DNA from: Eublepharis macularius
Taxonomy: Eukaryota; Chordata; Lepidosauria; Squamata; Eublepharidae
Direction of reading: 5' to 3'
NCBI RefSeq assembly: GCF_028583425.1
Contig: NC_072792.1
Location: forward strand, 14,435,676 to 14,499,675
Length of the DNA: 64,000 nt
In this document: in pieces, positions 1 to 10,890 of the stretch
How the letters are laid out: the number at the start of each line of letters is the position of its first letter
Position numbering within the stretch: the first letter of the stretch is position 1
Made by a program: the position numbers and the translations under genes
The notes under the pieces: generated by a model
Told to the model about the DNA's origin: nothing
The model's input: only the letters and a program-made list of their open reading frames with translations
Database searches by the model: none

Positions 1-180
1 CTGTAGGTGACTGTTTTTCCTTGGTTGTTTGATTCATCCTGGGTTTGATTGCTCTTCGGATTTCATTTCTGGAGTAGCCATTTGCCTGAAGTGCGTGGTT
101 TAGATGATTAATTTCCTCATTGAGAAAGCGCGGCTCACATATCCGTCTTGCACGATCCAGTGGCAGTGAGAAAAGTATCC
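1..180 (-). mobile_element. Penelope-like element fragment (RT-to-linker region), cut by window edge
   Basis: Read on the minus strand, one frame stays open across the segment and off the window's left edge. It gives a peptide with DRARRICEP, then FLNEEINHLN, then ALQANGYSRNEIRRAI, the pattern of the region after the reverse transcriptase in Penelope-like elements. PLEs encode an RT followed by a GIY-YIG endonuclease; the endonuclease would lie outside the window. Similarity to the family stops near 180, where an unrelated sequence with a TATATAAAA motif begins. It is probably a 5'-truncated copy. Recognised from motif memory only. Confidence 0.65.
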
Positions 181-304
181 TACTATATAAAAGGCTAAGT
201 GTATTCAAGACAACTCACTTACTACCCACCAGAGGGTGCTGTTGTGGAGGGAAGACCAGATGAGGCAGCTAGACCTCCAGAGAGTGGGCCATGGTGGAAA
301 GCCT
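181..304. other. Unassigned sequence between PLE and minisatellite
   Basis: Contains TATATAAAAGG near 184, which could be a TATA box or simple AT sequence. No gene or known repeat recognised. Confidence 0.3.
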
Positions 305-1757
305 AGGCTGGAATCAGGCGTAAAGCGGGCGGAAATGCCAGCCCCCTGCCTTCACCCAGCTGGGACCAGGAGCAGAGCAGGTGGCAATGCCCACCTGCCT
401 GTCACCCAGCTGGGAGCAAGAGGGGAGCAAGTGGAAATGCCTTCCTTCTGCCTTCAACCAGGTGGGGTCAAGAGCGGAGAAGGTGAAAATGCCCACCCCC
501 TGTCTTCACTCAGCTGCGATCAGGAGCAGAGCAGGAGGAAATGCCTGCCACCCAACTTCATTCACATAGGATCAGGAGCAGAGCAGGTGGCAATGCCCAT
601 CCCCACCTTCACCCAGCTGGAATCAGGAGCAGAGTAGGGGGCAATGCCTTTCCCCGCCTTCACTCAACTGGGATCAGGAGCAGAGCAAATGGTAATGTCC
701 AGCCTCTGCCTTCACCCAAGTAGAATCAGGAATGGAGCAGGTGGCAATGTCTAGCCCCCACATTCACCCTGCTGGGATTAGGAGCAGAGCAGAAGAAAAT
801 ACCTGCCCCCCCGCCTTCACCCAGCTGGGATCAGGAGCAAAGCAGGTGGCAATGCCCATCCCGCTTCACCCAGCTGGTATCAGAAGCAGAGCAGGTGGCA
901 ATGCCCGCCCTCCACTTTCACTCAGCTGGGATCAGGAGGGGAGCAGGTAGCAATGCCCACCTCTCTGCCTTCATCCATCTGGGATCAGGAGCAGAGTAGG
1001 TGGCAATGCTCATGCCCTGCCATCACCCAGCTGGGATCAGGAGAGAGCAGGTGGCAATGCCCAACACCCACCTTCACCCAGCTGGGATCAGGAGTGCAGC
1101 AGATGTCAATGCCCTCTCCCCCTTCACCCAGCTGGGATCATGAGGGGAGCAGGTGGCAATGCCCGCCCTATACATTCACCCAGCTGGGAACAGGCACAGA
1201 GCTGGTGACAATGCCCACTTACCCTTTATTCAGCTGGAATCAGGAGCAGAGCAGAGGGCAATACCCACACTTTGCCTTTATCCAGCTGGAATCAGGAGCA
1301 AAGCAGATGTCAATGCCCACTCCCCTCTTCACCTGGCCCAGATCAGTAGCAGATCACTCAGGTGGGATCAGGAGTGGAGCAGGTGGCAATGCCCACCCCA
1401 TCTTCACCCAGGTGGGATCAGGTGTGGAGGAGGTGGCAGAGCCCACCCCCTTCACCCAGCCTGGATCAGGTGTGGAGCAGGAGGCAATGCCTGCCCCCCC
1501 CATTCATTCAGGCACAGAGCAGGCAACAATGTTCACCCCACTTGACACAGCCGGAATCATGAGTGGAGCAGGGAGCAAGGCCCACCCCTTCATGTGGCTG
1601 CGATCAGCAGTGGAGCAGGTGGCAATGCCCACTCCCTTCACTTAGGCGGGATCAGGTGTAGAGGAGGTGGCCATGCATGCCACCCCTTCCTTCATCCAGC
1701 TGGGATCAGTGATGGAGGAGGAGGGAATGCCTGCCTGCCCACCCTCCCCTTTCTAGA
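305..1757 (+). repeat. 51-53 bp minisatellite, roughly 27 units
   Basis: Imperfect tandem array. The unit core reads GCAATGCCCACC, then CTTCACCCAGCTGGGATCAG, then GAGCAGAGCAGGTG. The core GCAATGCC recurs about every 51-53 bases (for example near 333, 385, 436, 486, 539, 591, 643). Units in the last 400 bases are more divergent. Long reading frames across it on both strands come from lack of stop codons in a GC-rich repeat, not from a gene. A second array with the same unit and the same right flank lies at 62285-62640. Confidence 0.93.
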
Positions 1758-2034
1758 GCCTGTTGTATTTTTCCCCACAGTGGGCTTTGCTACTAATATG
1801 CAATAAAATAGAAGGTGGAAGCTTGTCCAAATGTGACTGACTGAATGAACAAATTGTATGTATATGTGTCAATGGCTACATTAATGTCTTACATACATAA
1901 TAGACAAATTCTAGAATTTCAGAAAAAAGGGAAAACTTTCTTCAACTATGTAGCTGAAAATTAAGGAAAATAAGACAAATGTTAGTAAAATAGATCAATT
2001 GAAAAATTAGTAAACTAAAATGAAGAAGAAAAAG
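1758..2034. other. Minisatellite right flank and AT-rich DNA
   Basis: The first 45 bases (CTTTCTAGAGCC, then TGGGCTTTG and a TACTAAT stretch) match the flank of the second array near 62625-62675, so the flank belongs to the dispersed unit. The rest is AT-rich with no recognised feature. Confidence 0.5.
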
Positions 2035-2290
2035 GAAGAAGAACAACGAACAATGAACATGTCTGGGAACAGTTCATGTTCGTCCATGTCCATTGTTCGT
2101 TGTTCGTGGATAGCACCGAACGATGAACAGGGTGTTCGGGTTTTTTTTTTCCCATTCGTGCCCATGTCTTTAAAGGATCTTTAAAGGGCCAGGTAAGTGG
2201 ATTTGAGGGGAGGGGGGCTAAGTGGGGGGTTGGGGGTGGTTCTGGCCACAACGAACAATTAACATGTCCAGGAATTTCTGGTGAGTGATC
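2035..2290. repeat. hAT-like fragment rich in GAAC/GTTC words (tentative)
   Basis: Dense in direct and inverted copies of short words such as ACGAACAATGAACATG and its complement, and it holds GTGCCCATGTCTTTA near 2158, resembling the right terminus of the TAGAGATGGGC hAT group found at 5259, 57503 and 58776. No matching left end or 8-bp duplication is visible, so this is at best a truncated or very old member. Confidence 0.35.
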
Positions 2291-2559
2291 GCTAGGCTGG
2301 CAACTGCTGGGCAACAGCCCAAATTACCAGGAGTTTGGGAATCCTAAGGATTACATATTGTGTGTCAATCTCAAAAACATTTCAATACACTTGCATTAGA
2401 GTATATACCTGCAAATTTGCAAAAATTTAAAGTCAGAAGAAATCCAATAGAGACTTAAAGAAATGCTGAAACCGAGCATAAGTAATCCTGAGATTGACAT
2501 ATTAAAAACAACATAGGATCAAGCAGTAGAACCATACTTACAACATCTGTAGTAGTAAA
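2291..2559. other. Unassigned AT-rich DNA
   Basis: No gene, RNA or recognisable repeat seen. Confidence 0.4.
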
Positions 2560-2900
2560 GTCTATAGTCGTTCTCTATCCCTTTTCTGATACATCTCTTT
2601 GAGAGCTTCCACATATGACAACCCTCCTATCTGAGTAAAAAAAGCCCTCTTAAATAATTCAGTTTTGCATAGTTTGCAGAAAGCTAAATGGGAGCTTTCC
2701 TAACCTCTCCAGGTAGGTCATTCCATACGGTGGGGGCCACCATGGAGAAAGCGTGTGTGTGGGCAGCTGTCCTTTTTGTCCAGGTACATCTCACTCTTGA
2801 TCACCCCGGAGAGCATAGCATTTCATACTGCCATACAGTTTGCATTGAGAGACCCAAAGTTATCCATTTTGGAAATAAATTCAATCCATAAGTTTTTGAG
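2560..2900 (-). mobile_element. LINE-like 3' region, antisense fragment
   Basis: Contains, in reverse, the phrase CACTATGG-type GGTGGGGGCCACCATGG that corresponds to GTGGTGGCCCCCACCCTATGG in the copy at 24660-25319. Related pieces lie at 46799-47270 (antisense) and 54675-55075 (sense). I take it to be the 3' part of a CR1/L2-like LINE, but the class is uncertain. Confidence 0.45.
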
Positions 2901-3508
2901 AATGGACCATTCTCTTGCCTCTGAAAAGGGGAATGTCCATGGCCAGCCATCTCTTCAGCAAATAGTAATCTAACCATGTCAACACCCTTGATTCAGTCCT
3001 TTTAACCAGGTCACCAGAAACCAATTCAGAGAGAAGCAATACATTCAGTGAGTGCCCTCTATCTTGGGGGAGGCCCATTATTTCTGGGGTTACTGTGCAC
3101 ACAGGATGAATAGGCATGTGCCAGCAGTATCGTACATCTATGAAGCTTTGAGGGATGAATGCCAGCCAATGGATGCATAAAGCTATTATCTGAGTATGAC
3201 TAACTACATTGTGAAAAATTATTCTCATACCAGACAGGAAGACACAAATAATGTCCTGGTGTGACAGTTGGTGCTACAGTCATGTTTCTTATTGTTTCGT
3301 TAGACCTCCTTTTTATGATAAATTATCACGCCAGAAATTTTGTGACATATGGAGACTAATAAAATGAAAGAAAATGACAAGGAATGCAGTCATTGCTATT
3401 TATCAAATCTTCTTGACGGTGTCTTCATGCACTGCAGCAAGGGAAACAACTTTTGCTGTGCTATTTCTTCATTGATGTGTGGATTTAACAGATTTTTTTT
3501 TTTGACGG
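2901..3508. other. Unassigned DNA
   Basis: Short open frames only. Nothing recognised on either strand. Confidence 0.4.
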
Positions 3509-4889
3509 AAGTAAACTTTATTTTTTTTTTGAAAATTTTTTTATTGGGTTAGAATCCATTATTTTTACATTTACATTCAGTTGTCCCAGATTTTTCATTT
3601 CTAACCCCCTCCCTTTCCCCCCCTTTTTTTGACTTCCAACAGCTTTCCGACCCTTTGTCCCCTTTCCCTTACTTCTATTAGATTCCTCTATCTAAAACAA
3701 ATATATATTCTCCATTAATCTAAGCAGTACACCCTTAACTATTTTTAACTTTGTATACCCAAACTGTAAATCTTTGTTTCCATCTTAGATAAACAATTTA
3801 TCCCATTTTTCAATTTCAAATATTGCTATATCATGAACCATATAAATCATACATTCATTTAAATCAAACAATTTGACTTATTCTCTATATATTACTCATT
3901 CTATCTTTTTGTAGTTATTCTGTATAACTCTCATCATATAGTCAATCAATTTGACTCATCTATATCTTCAGACATTCAGTTTGGTACATTTTACAAATCT
4001 TACCAAAGAAAGAAAATATTGTTGGTTAATCAATCCTTATATTTAATCCTTATAGTTAATTATTTTCTATCTATATTCTGTTTATTAACCTGTATATATC
4101 TATATAAATGTCAATCTATTAGTCTAACTGCTTATTAATTCACATTTATCTCTTTCCCCCCCCCCCGGTAAAGTCTCCCCCCTCTACTTCAGTACTTCAG
4201 TAGTTCTCAAACGGCCACAGTTTTCCTCCCACCTCCCATTTCTTCTCCAGATATTGTTTCAGCTTCTCCCAGTCTGTGTTGAACTGCCCTGAGTCCAGAT
4301 CTCTCAGTTTTCTTGTCATCTTATCCATTTCAGCCATATACAGTAATTTGTAAATCCAATCTTCAATAGTTGGCACTTCTTGTACTTTCCATTTTTGCGC
4401 ATACAAAAGTCTAGCTGCTGCTGTCATGTAAAATATCAACGTCCTGTATTGGGCTGGGATTCCCTCCATTCCCAAGTTCAGTAGCAGGAGTTCTGGGTTC
4501 TTATTAATTTGAAATTGTAAAATTTCGCTCATTTCTCTTATTATTTCCCCCCAGTACTGCCTGGCTACCTCACACGACCACCACATATGATAGAGGGAGC
4601 CCTCATGTTTCTTACATTTCCAGCACTTATTAGAAGTGTTCAAATTCCCTAGCGCAATCTTTTTTGGTGTCATGTACCAACGATAGATCATTTTGTAAAT
4701 GTTCTCTTTAATATTAGTACATGTCGTTGTCTTCATTGTATTTTTCCACAAGTATTCCCATGCCTCCATTGTTATTTCTTTATTAAAATTTATGGCCCAT
4801 TTCAGTAAAGTAAACTTTAGAAGTAGCGCTAGATTCCTTCTTGGGTGAAATGTGTGAGAAGACCAGTGAGGTTTCTCAGGAGACATGGT
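3509..4889 (-). mobile_element. L1 LINE, 5'-truncated, antisense
   Basis: The minus strand codes for the C-terminus of an L1 ORF2 (4886-4197), followed by about 670 bases of AT- and pyrimidine-patterned 3' UTR and an A-rich end seen as T runs at 3520-3545. L1 ORF2 normally exceeds 1,200 residues; only about 230 remain, so this is a typical 5'-truncated insertion. No clear target duplication was found. Confidence 0.85.
4197..4886 (-). pseudogene. L1 ORF2p C-terminal fragment
   Basis: This 229-residue open frame matches the end of the L1 ORF2 protein, the endonuclease/reverse transcriptase that copies L1 RNA into chromosomal DNA. Visible marks are IYRWYMTPKKIALGN, then the Cys-rich segment CWKCKKHEGSLYHMWWSC (C-x2-C ... 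H-x4-C), and a C-terminal stretch ending in the KQYLEKKWEVGG region. The endonuclease and RT domains are absent because the insertion is 5'-truncated. The frame has no internal stop, so the copy is fairly young. It cannot act alone. Confidence 0.87.
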
Positions 4890-5250
4890 ACAGTCCCATA
4901 AAAATTATACTGTATTATCTTTTTTCATGTTTTAAGCATGATTAATGTATTCTGATAATGTCATTAAAATCTGGATCCCAGAGAAACTGGCTTTGCAAAA
5001 TCAAACGCAAAGATTTCACTTATGTTCACCATCAATATTCTTTGTATATGGCTAGCAGTTAAAGTTTCATGCCTCACGCACATCTTCATTTTACAGAGTT
5101 CCTGCGTATCTCCCTGCAGTCTCACAGTAACTTTGCTTTGCAACATACCTCAGCAGAGGAAAAAATTGCAGATCTGCTTGCTACGTAGGGGAAACGGAAA
5201 TGTATCTCTCTCACTCCTTCAGAAGAAGAAAGCACAGGACTTAGGGAGGT
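4890..5250. other. Unassigned DNA between L1 and hAT element
   Basis: No gene or repeat recognised. Confidence 0.35.
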
Positions 5251-5618
5251 ATGACCACTAGAGATGGGCACGAACCAGGAAAATTCTGAGCTGTGAGGTT
5301 CACGGTTTGTCATGTTTCATGAACCACGAACTTGTCCTGGTTTGCAAACCAGTTTGTTCAATTCGTGAAAATGTCACTTCCGGGTCAGCAGAAGGTCTGC
5401 AGAGAGCCCATCTCCCCCGTTGCCTAGAAAACTGATTGATCAGCCCCAGGCTGTCTGCAGCGATGAACCAAAATATGAGCCAAATAAACTGGGCTAAAAC
5501 TCGTCACAGTTTGTGAGAAATGAGCTCCCACGAACTTCCGGTTTGTGAACCATGAACTGGCCTGGTTCGTGACGAACTTTGGTTTGTATTTTGGTTTATG
5601 CCTGCCTCTAATAACCAC
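5251..5618 (+). mobile_element. Non-autonomous hAT element, TAGAGATGGGC group, with 8-bp TSD
   Basis: The element runs 5259-5610 (352 bp), starting TAGAGATGGGCACGAACC and ending ATGCCTGCCTCTA. It is flanked by ATGACCAC (5251-5258) and ATAACCAC (5611-5618), an 8-bp target duplication with one mismatch. TAGNG termini and 8-bp duplications are hAT hallmarks. The interior is built of words such as GAACCA, CACGAAC and GTTTGTGAACC on both strands. It has no transposase gene and needs one in trans. Confidence 0.88.
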
Positions 5619-7169
5619 TATGATGAGATGGGTCGATCCAGGTCCTGTTTTGTTTCACTGGGTCTGTGCTGAACCAATAATAAACACTATCAGTTAACTG
5701 AAATGGGTTAAATGGTTTATTAAACCACAATGGCCAGTTTTACACAGACAGCGAATAAAGGAGCAATATAAGCTCCAATCAGTACTAACACATGCAATAA
5801 AAGGCAGAGCTATCTGCTATACAAACAGTGAATAAAATGGAGCCATAACTCTTCAAAGCTAAAGCAGTGGAGAGAAAAAGACAAAATGCATTATCAACCA
5901 TTTCCTCTAATATCCAAGGACTGAATTTCCGGAACAATAATTGCTTAAACCATGATCCCACATAATTGTAGGTTAAACAACCCCCCAAAGTTAACAGAGA
6001 GATCTGCATGTGGGTAGATGTCACATATATACATATAAAACACACCAATGGAGTTCAGAAAGCATTCTGAATTGTTGTAGCAACTCCAAATGGTGTGTTA
6101 AAATGTGTTGTCCAACGTATCTGCTACTGTCACAGCAATTTTGGAAGATAACGTGGATGGAGGCCTTTTTCACTTTCCGAGATCTCTATGGTTAATCACG
6201 TCTCAACCTAGAACCTGTTCAGGGCTCTTCCAGGTACAGCTGCTAACTCCATGCTGGAAAATTCTTGGCGATTTGGGGTGGGGCCTGAAGAGTGGGGTTA
6301 CCAGGTCTTCTTACCCTCCCAGCAGGAGGGAGGAACCCGGCACTCACCTTTAGATTGTCCTCTTAAAGGATCAGGCCATTTGGGGCCCAAATCAGACCAG
6401 TGTGCAGTACCGGAGCATTCCTGGGGCCTATGAGATGATATCACTCTTGCAGGGGGTGACACCATCATGCCATGCTGGATGCACACCGAAGGAAGGTCAT
6501 TCCCATGCCTTCTTCCCCAACCGGCCAGGTAAGGTGTGGCAGGGGACAGAGGATGAGAGTGGGAGAGGATGGGGTTTGGAGAGGGGAGGGAGCTCAGCAG
6601 GGTATAATATCATAGAATACATCCTCCAAATCAAGCATGGGAAATTATCTCTGAAGCGTGATGATCAGTTGTGTTTCTGGGAGCTCTCCAGGCCCCACTT
6701 CTAGGTTGCAGAGAGTCAACCATAGCCCCATATCCTGTTTCATGGCTGCTCATGTAACTGGGATGCTCATGCAACTATTCTTAAAAACCAGAAGTGACAC
6801 GGCAGACGCTCTAGCATTTTGCAAAACTTTATGGTAAAGCCAGGGCCCGTTCCCATTTCCTCTTGGGGGTTGCCTGCTATGGCCTGGCAACCTTACTATG
6901 TGGACAACCTTACTTCCAGGGCTTATGACCAGATTAACAGGCCTCATTCAGTCCACCCAATTAAATGGAGGCGTGGGTATGTTTTTAATAACATTTCTGC
7001 CTCCTTGTATTTCTCGTCCTGCTCTCCCCAGCATTGTGCTATATAATAGTGCAAGTATACCCGCTTGCCAGTTAAAACCAAGCAGTCAGCTTGTGTGTTT
7101 TATGTGCTGATTGGCCTTGGAAATTGGACCTTTTTTGCCTCTTCCACATTGCAGGAGTTAGGGACAGGG
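5619..7169. other. Unassigned DNA, partly repeat-like
   Basis: No coding region recognised. The 6230-6540 stretch (CAGCAGGAGGGAGGAACCCGG and neighbours) and 6665-6720 (GGGAGCTCTCCAGGCCCCAC) look like worn pieces of interspersed DNA elements but I could not define ends. Confidence 0.35.
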
Positions 7170-7187
7170 AATAATAATAATAACACT

Positions 7188-7471
7188 CAGGGCTTCTTTC
7201 TGGAAAAACAGGTGGTGGAACTCAGCTCCCAGGGCTGCACAATGACGTCACTTTGGGTCAGCTGGAACAAGGGGGGAGTTTTTTAAGGCTTAAATAGCAG
7301 TCAGTGAAATGGTCACATGGCCAGTGGCCCCGCCCCCTGATCTCCAGACAGAGGGGAGTTTAGATTGTCCTCCGCGCCACTCCAGTGGTGCAGAGGGCAA
7401 TCTAAACTCCTCTCTGTCTGAAGAGGTGCCAGAACTCCGTTCCACCATGTTCCAGCTGAAAAAAAGCCCTT
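7188..7471 (+). mobile_element. Non-autonomous hAT-type element (CAGGGCTT ends)
   Basis: Starts CAGGGCTTCTTTCTGGAA and ends in the near-complement TTCCAGCTGAAAAAAAGCCCT. It contains an internal inverted repeat around GAGTTTAGATTGTCCTC and GGGCAATCTAAACTCCTC (about 7350-7410). The right end abuts SINE sequence, and its A/T-rich repeat continues left of the element, so it probably inserted into the SINE tail. No clean 8-bp duplication is visible. Terminus is related to the element at 8584. Confidence 0.65.
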
Positions 7472-7706
7472 TCAATTTATATACCACCCTTCAGGACAAC
7501 TTAATGCCCACTCAGAACAGTTTACAAAGTATGCCATTATTATCCCCACAACAAAACACCCTGTGCAGTGGGTGGGGCTGAGAGAGCTCCATAGAGCTGT
7601 GACTGACCCAAGGTCACCCAGCTGGCTTTACATGGAGGAGTGGGGAATCAAACCCGGCTCTCCAGATTAGAGTCCCGCACTCTTAACCACTACACCGAAC
7701 TGGCTC
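7472..7706 (-). repeat. tRNA-derived SINE (Sauria-type), antisense
   Basis: Antisense copy. On the minus strand it begins AGAGCCAGTTCGGTGTAGTG with the tRNA-like promoter head, continues through CAGCTGGGTGACCTTGG, and ends with the tail AAGTTGTCCTGAAGGGTGG, then TATATAAAT. Such tails match BovB-type LINEs, which supply the reverse transcriptase. Not a functional tRNA. Confidence 0.88.
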
Positions 7707-8394
7707 TAATACAAAGAAACTGGAAAAGTCTCTTTCATTATGAAACAAAGATCACAGTACTTACCTTCATATTGATGCCATCTACTTGGGAGAGATTTGC
7801 ACACTGCTTTACTTCTTCCTTGATGGCATTGGGCATAACTCGGTAAGCGTGTGGTGCAAATTAAATTTCCATTCTCTACAATTTCAAGTAATTCCTCAGG
7901 CCATATTCATCTCTTAGATTTTATGATCTTGCTCTCTTGCTCTCCAGATGAGTTTCTAGGACAGTTCGATTTATTTAAGTGTCTTACCTGGCCGCCCGTA
8001 CTGTTTTAAATCAATGAGATTCATTGCAAAACACTAGCTGTTGGAGTATAGAAAGGTATTTACACTGATTTGATAGTAACTGTAACGGCATCTGGCTGAA
8101 TACAGAAGGCTATATGCATGAACATTCATTCCAATCTGAAGTGTTATTTGATCCAATCATCTCTGTGTTCTCTGGAGTTGTTTTATGGAAACTCAGGCAA
8201 GTATAATTTTATTCACTTAAATATATAGCTGCTCCTTTTGCAAGCTTCGTGCTTCTTTCCCTTATGGGAAAGTCTTTCTGTGCGCTAATATAGACATTTG
8301 CTGATGTGGTTAAAGCGTCTGTGATGGACTAAGGAGGGGTGGGAGACCTCTAGATGTTTCATATCTACTACATAGCAACCAGTGAAGCCATGAA
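7707..8394. other. Unassigned DNA
   Basis: No gene or repeat recognised. Confidence 0.35.
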
Positions 8395-8520
8395 GCTTGA
8401 TGGCTGCTGTTGGGTTAGTCACGCCCTCTCAACCTCACCTACCTCACAGGGGTGTGGTGGGGATAAAATAATTATGCTGCCCTGAGATTCATGCTTGAAG
8501 AATGGAATTTAATAGATTCA
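8395..8520 (+). repeat. SINE body fragment
   Basis: Worn middle part of a tRNA-derived SINE: TTAGTCACGCCCTCTCAACC, CACCTACCTCACAGGG and GTGGGGATAAAATAAT. Head and tail are missing. Confidence 0.55.
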
Positions 8521-8575
8521 AACGTTATCTTGTCTTGTAATCCAATTACAGATTGACTGAAGCATTTTTACCATA

Positions 8576-9024
8576 CTCATAATCAGGGCTTATTTCGAGG
8601 GGGGATGTGCAGGAACGCAGTTCTGGCAGTTCCCCAAAGAGGTCACATGTCAGATGGCCCTGCCCACCTGACTTTCAGCCATTTTGGGCCCATTTTGGCC
8701 TGGATCAGGGCCAAAACAGCCGGATTGGGCCTCTGACATGTGGTGGATCACTCTCCTGCTCAGCAGTGGCCTGATCCTGACCATTTTGGGCCCCTTTTCG
8801 GCCATTTTAGCCCCTTTTTGCCATTTTGGGCACAATTTCAGCTCTGAATGGCCAGGATTGGGTCCAAAACAGCCAGGGTAGGTAATGTCAGGGGGTGTGG
8901 CATATGCAAATCAGTTATGCTAATGACACACTTCCAGTGATGTCAAGGGGCATGGCATATGCTAATGAGTTATGCTAATGAGTTCCTCCAGCTCTTTTCC
9001 TATGAAATGACCCCTGCTCATAAT
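8576..9024 (+). mobile_element. Non-autonomous hAT element (433 bp) with perfect 8-bp TSD
   Basis: The element 8584-9016 begins CAGGGCTTATTTCGAGG and ends ATGAAATGACCCCTG. It is flanked by CTCATAAT on both sides (8576-8583 and 9017-9024), a perfect 8-bp target duplication. The interior has repeated CCATTTTGGGCCC-like words and two ATGCAAAT/ATGCTAAT-rich segments. No transposase. hAT by termini and duplication length. Confidence 0.9.
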
Positions 9025-9090
9025 CCTTCTTGACTCCCAGTGAGAAAGGTGGACTATAAATCAAAACAACCACAATAACAAGAATAATAA
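9025..9090 (+). repeat. LINE-like 3' tail fragment
   Basis: GACTCCCAGTGAGAAAGGTG followed by GACTATAAAT and a CAA/AAT-rich end. The same tail occurs at 25305-25319 + 31688 and at 55020-55075. Confidence 0.5.
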
Positions 9091-9185
9091 TGTGGTGTTG
9101 TGTTTACAATATTAACGTCCAGTCTTCTGGTGACTAGGAAGAAGATAGCCATGCCAAATCTAATTTATGCCTATGAGGTCATTAT

Positions 9186-9385
9186 TGTGCACGTAAAGTG
9201 CCATCAAGTCACAATTGACTGATGGCTACCACAGCAAGGGGCTTTCAGTGCAAGTGAGAAGCAGAGGTGGTTTGCCATTGCCTTCCTCTGCAGAGTCTTC
9301 CTTGGTAGTCTCCCACCCAAGTACTGGCGCTGCTTAGCAGCTGAGATCTGATGAGACCCGGCTATACCTTGCCACCTTCCCTCCC
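9186..9385 (-). repeat. 5S rRNA-derived SINE, antisense
   Basis: Antisense copy. The minus strand carries the 5S-like head (GATCTCAGCTGCTAAGCAGC, TTGGGTGGGAGACTACC) and a body with GCAATGGCAAACCACCTCTG, ending GACTTGATGGCACTTTACG. The internal control region of 5S rRNA serves as the RNA polymerase III promoter. The 5S part is diverged and truncated, so it is not a 5S gene. Confidence 0.85.
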
Positions 9386-9668
9386 AATGTTAAATCTAAT
9401 TACTTTGTTAAATTTAATTACTTTGTATTGGGGTGAAAGGATGTGGACAAAACCTGGAATGTGCTTTACAAGTTCCTTTTTCCCTTCCATTTTTAGACAG
9501 GGTTGATTCAGCCCCAGCTACTTGCAACGATTTGTGTCAGGTTTTTTTTTTTCCATATTCCTTTCTCCTTTATGTAGCTGCTTAGAGACAGGCATATGGG
9601 TTTTCTAGACAGTGCTTATTTAGATCAAAACTTCTTCCTTTATTGTCATGACCTGTGGCTAGAGATGT

Positions 9669-9890
9669 GTGCATTTGTGTGAAGTGCCATCAAGTCGCAG
9701 CCAACTCATGGCAACTCCGTAGAATTTTCAAGGCAAGAGATGAACAGAGGTGGCCTGCCTCTGCGTAGGGACCCTGGACTTCTTTGGTGGCTTCCCATCC
9801 AAGTACTAACCAAAACTGACCCTGCTTAGCTTTAGAAATCTGCTGAGATTAGGCTGGCCTAGACCATCTAGGACAGGGCAGACCAGTTAA
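9669..9890 (-). repeat. 5S rRNA-derived SINE, antisense
   Basis: Second antisense copy: GTGCCATCAAGTCGCAGCC, TTTTCAAGGCAAGAGATGAA, CATCCAAGTACTAACC and GACCCTGCTTAGCTTT in plus-strand order. The 5S-like segment ends near 9890. Confidence 0.87.
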
Positions 9891-9943
9891 ACCTGCTCTA
9901 GATTACTTGTATATTTTTCACTCTTTGCATGGAAATATGCCCT

Positions 9944-10145
9944 GACCTGGATTGCCCAGATGAGCCTGATCTCATCAGTTCTTGGAAGCTAAGCAGGGGT
10001 GGCCTTGGTTAGTATTTGGATGGGAGACCTCCAATGAAGACCAGGGTTGCAGAGGAAGGCGATGGCAAACCACCTCTGTTAGTCTCTTGTCATGAAAACC
10101 CTTCCAGGGGCTGCCATAAGTCAGCTATGATTGAGGGCACTCTCC
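9944..10145 (+). repeat. 5S rRNA-derived SINE, sense
   Basis: Sense copy. The head GCCTGATCTCATCAGTTC, GGAAGCTAAGCAGGG and TTTGGATGGGAGACCTCC are 5S rRNA internal-promoter sequence. The body follows: GGCGATGGCAAACCACCTCT and GTCAGCTATGATTGAGGGCA. Confidence 0.9.
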
Positions 10146-10800
10146 ACACCACAAGGAAATACAAAGTCAGAAAAGAAAAACTGGAAAAATACTACCACAA
10201 ACACACTATTTGATACATGCAATAGTTCTGTTAACATAATTTGTTATACACACAAAAAAAACAATTGTGTCAATCCAATGTACACATTAAAAATATCACA
10301 TGCTATTGACCTTGAGGGAAGACATAATAGCCATTGTTGTAAAAGTAGCTACTTAGTAGGGATAATTGCAGGCATATTTAACGACAAAATTGGATTCAGT
10401 ATTCTGTATTTCTAATGAGATGAACAACAAAGGAATGCCTCTCCCACAAAACTCTGCAATGCTTAGAAAATAAAGCAGATTTTGCAGCCTTCTCTAGAAT
10501 TAAATGATCTTGATCACAGTAATGATTTGGCACACATTTAGTTAGTCACACTTTAGGGTAGCTGTTAAAGAAATTAAACTTTAGCTTGCTTCTGACAACT
10601 TCAACGAGGGAAAACTTACTGCATCCCCTTGGATATTCATTTTATTAAATCTTGTTGTATCTGAGGTATAGAGATTTGCTCTTTTGATGAGTCGCTCATT
10701 GAATGAACAGTTATTTGTTTATAGAAAATTTGTTCCCTAGGTTCAGAAAATTCCTTTGTGTGGCTTCCTATGGACTTTAGAGTTTTGCTAATATACTGCA
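10146..10800. other. Unassigned AT-rich DNA
   Basis: No gene, RNA or repeat recognised. Confidence 0.35.
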
Positions 10801-10890
10801 CACGGTTACGGTTTGACATGGTATAACCTGATTTCGTCAGATCTTGGTCATAAACGTGGTCAGTATTTGGACAGACCACCAAGGAAATTC
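10801..10890 (+). repeat. 5S-derived SINE head fragment
   Basis: Diverged 5S-like head: GGTATAACCTGATTTCGTCA, GATCTTGGTCATAAACGTGG and CAGTATTTGGACAGACCACC. It is broken off before the SINE body. Confidence 0.6.

Noticed and set aside
305..1757. CRISPR-like repeat array
   Set aside because: Tandem repeats without spacers of constant length, in a vertebrate genome.
236..1806. Long open frames of up to 230 codons at the left end
   Set aside because: They translate the 51-53 bp minisatellite in several frames on both strands. The GC-rich unit lacks stops; there is no protein signal.
9944..10070. 5S rRNA gene
   Set aside because: Only the promoter-like part of 5S is present, fused to a SINE body and diverged.
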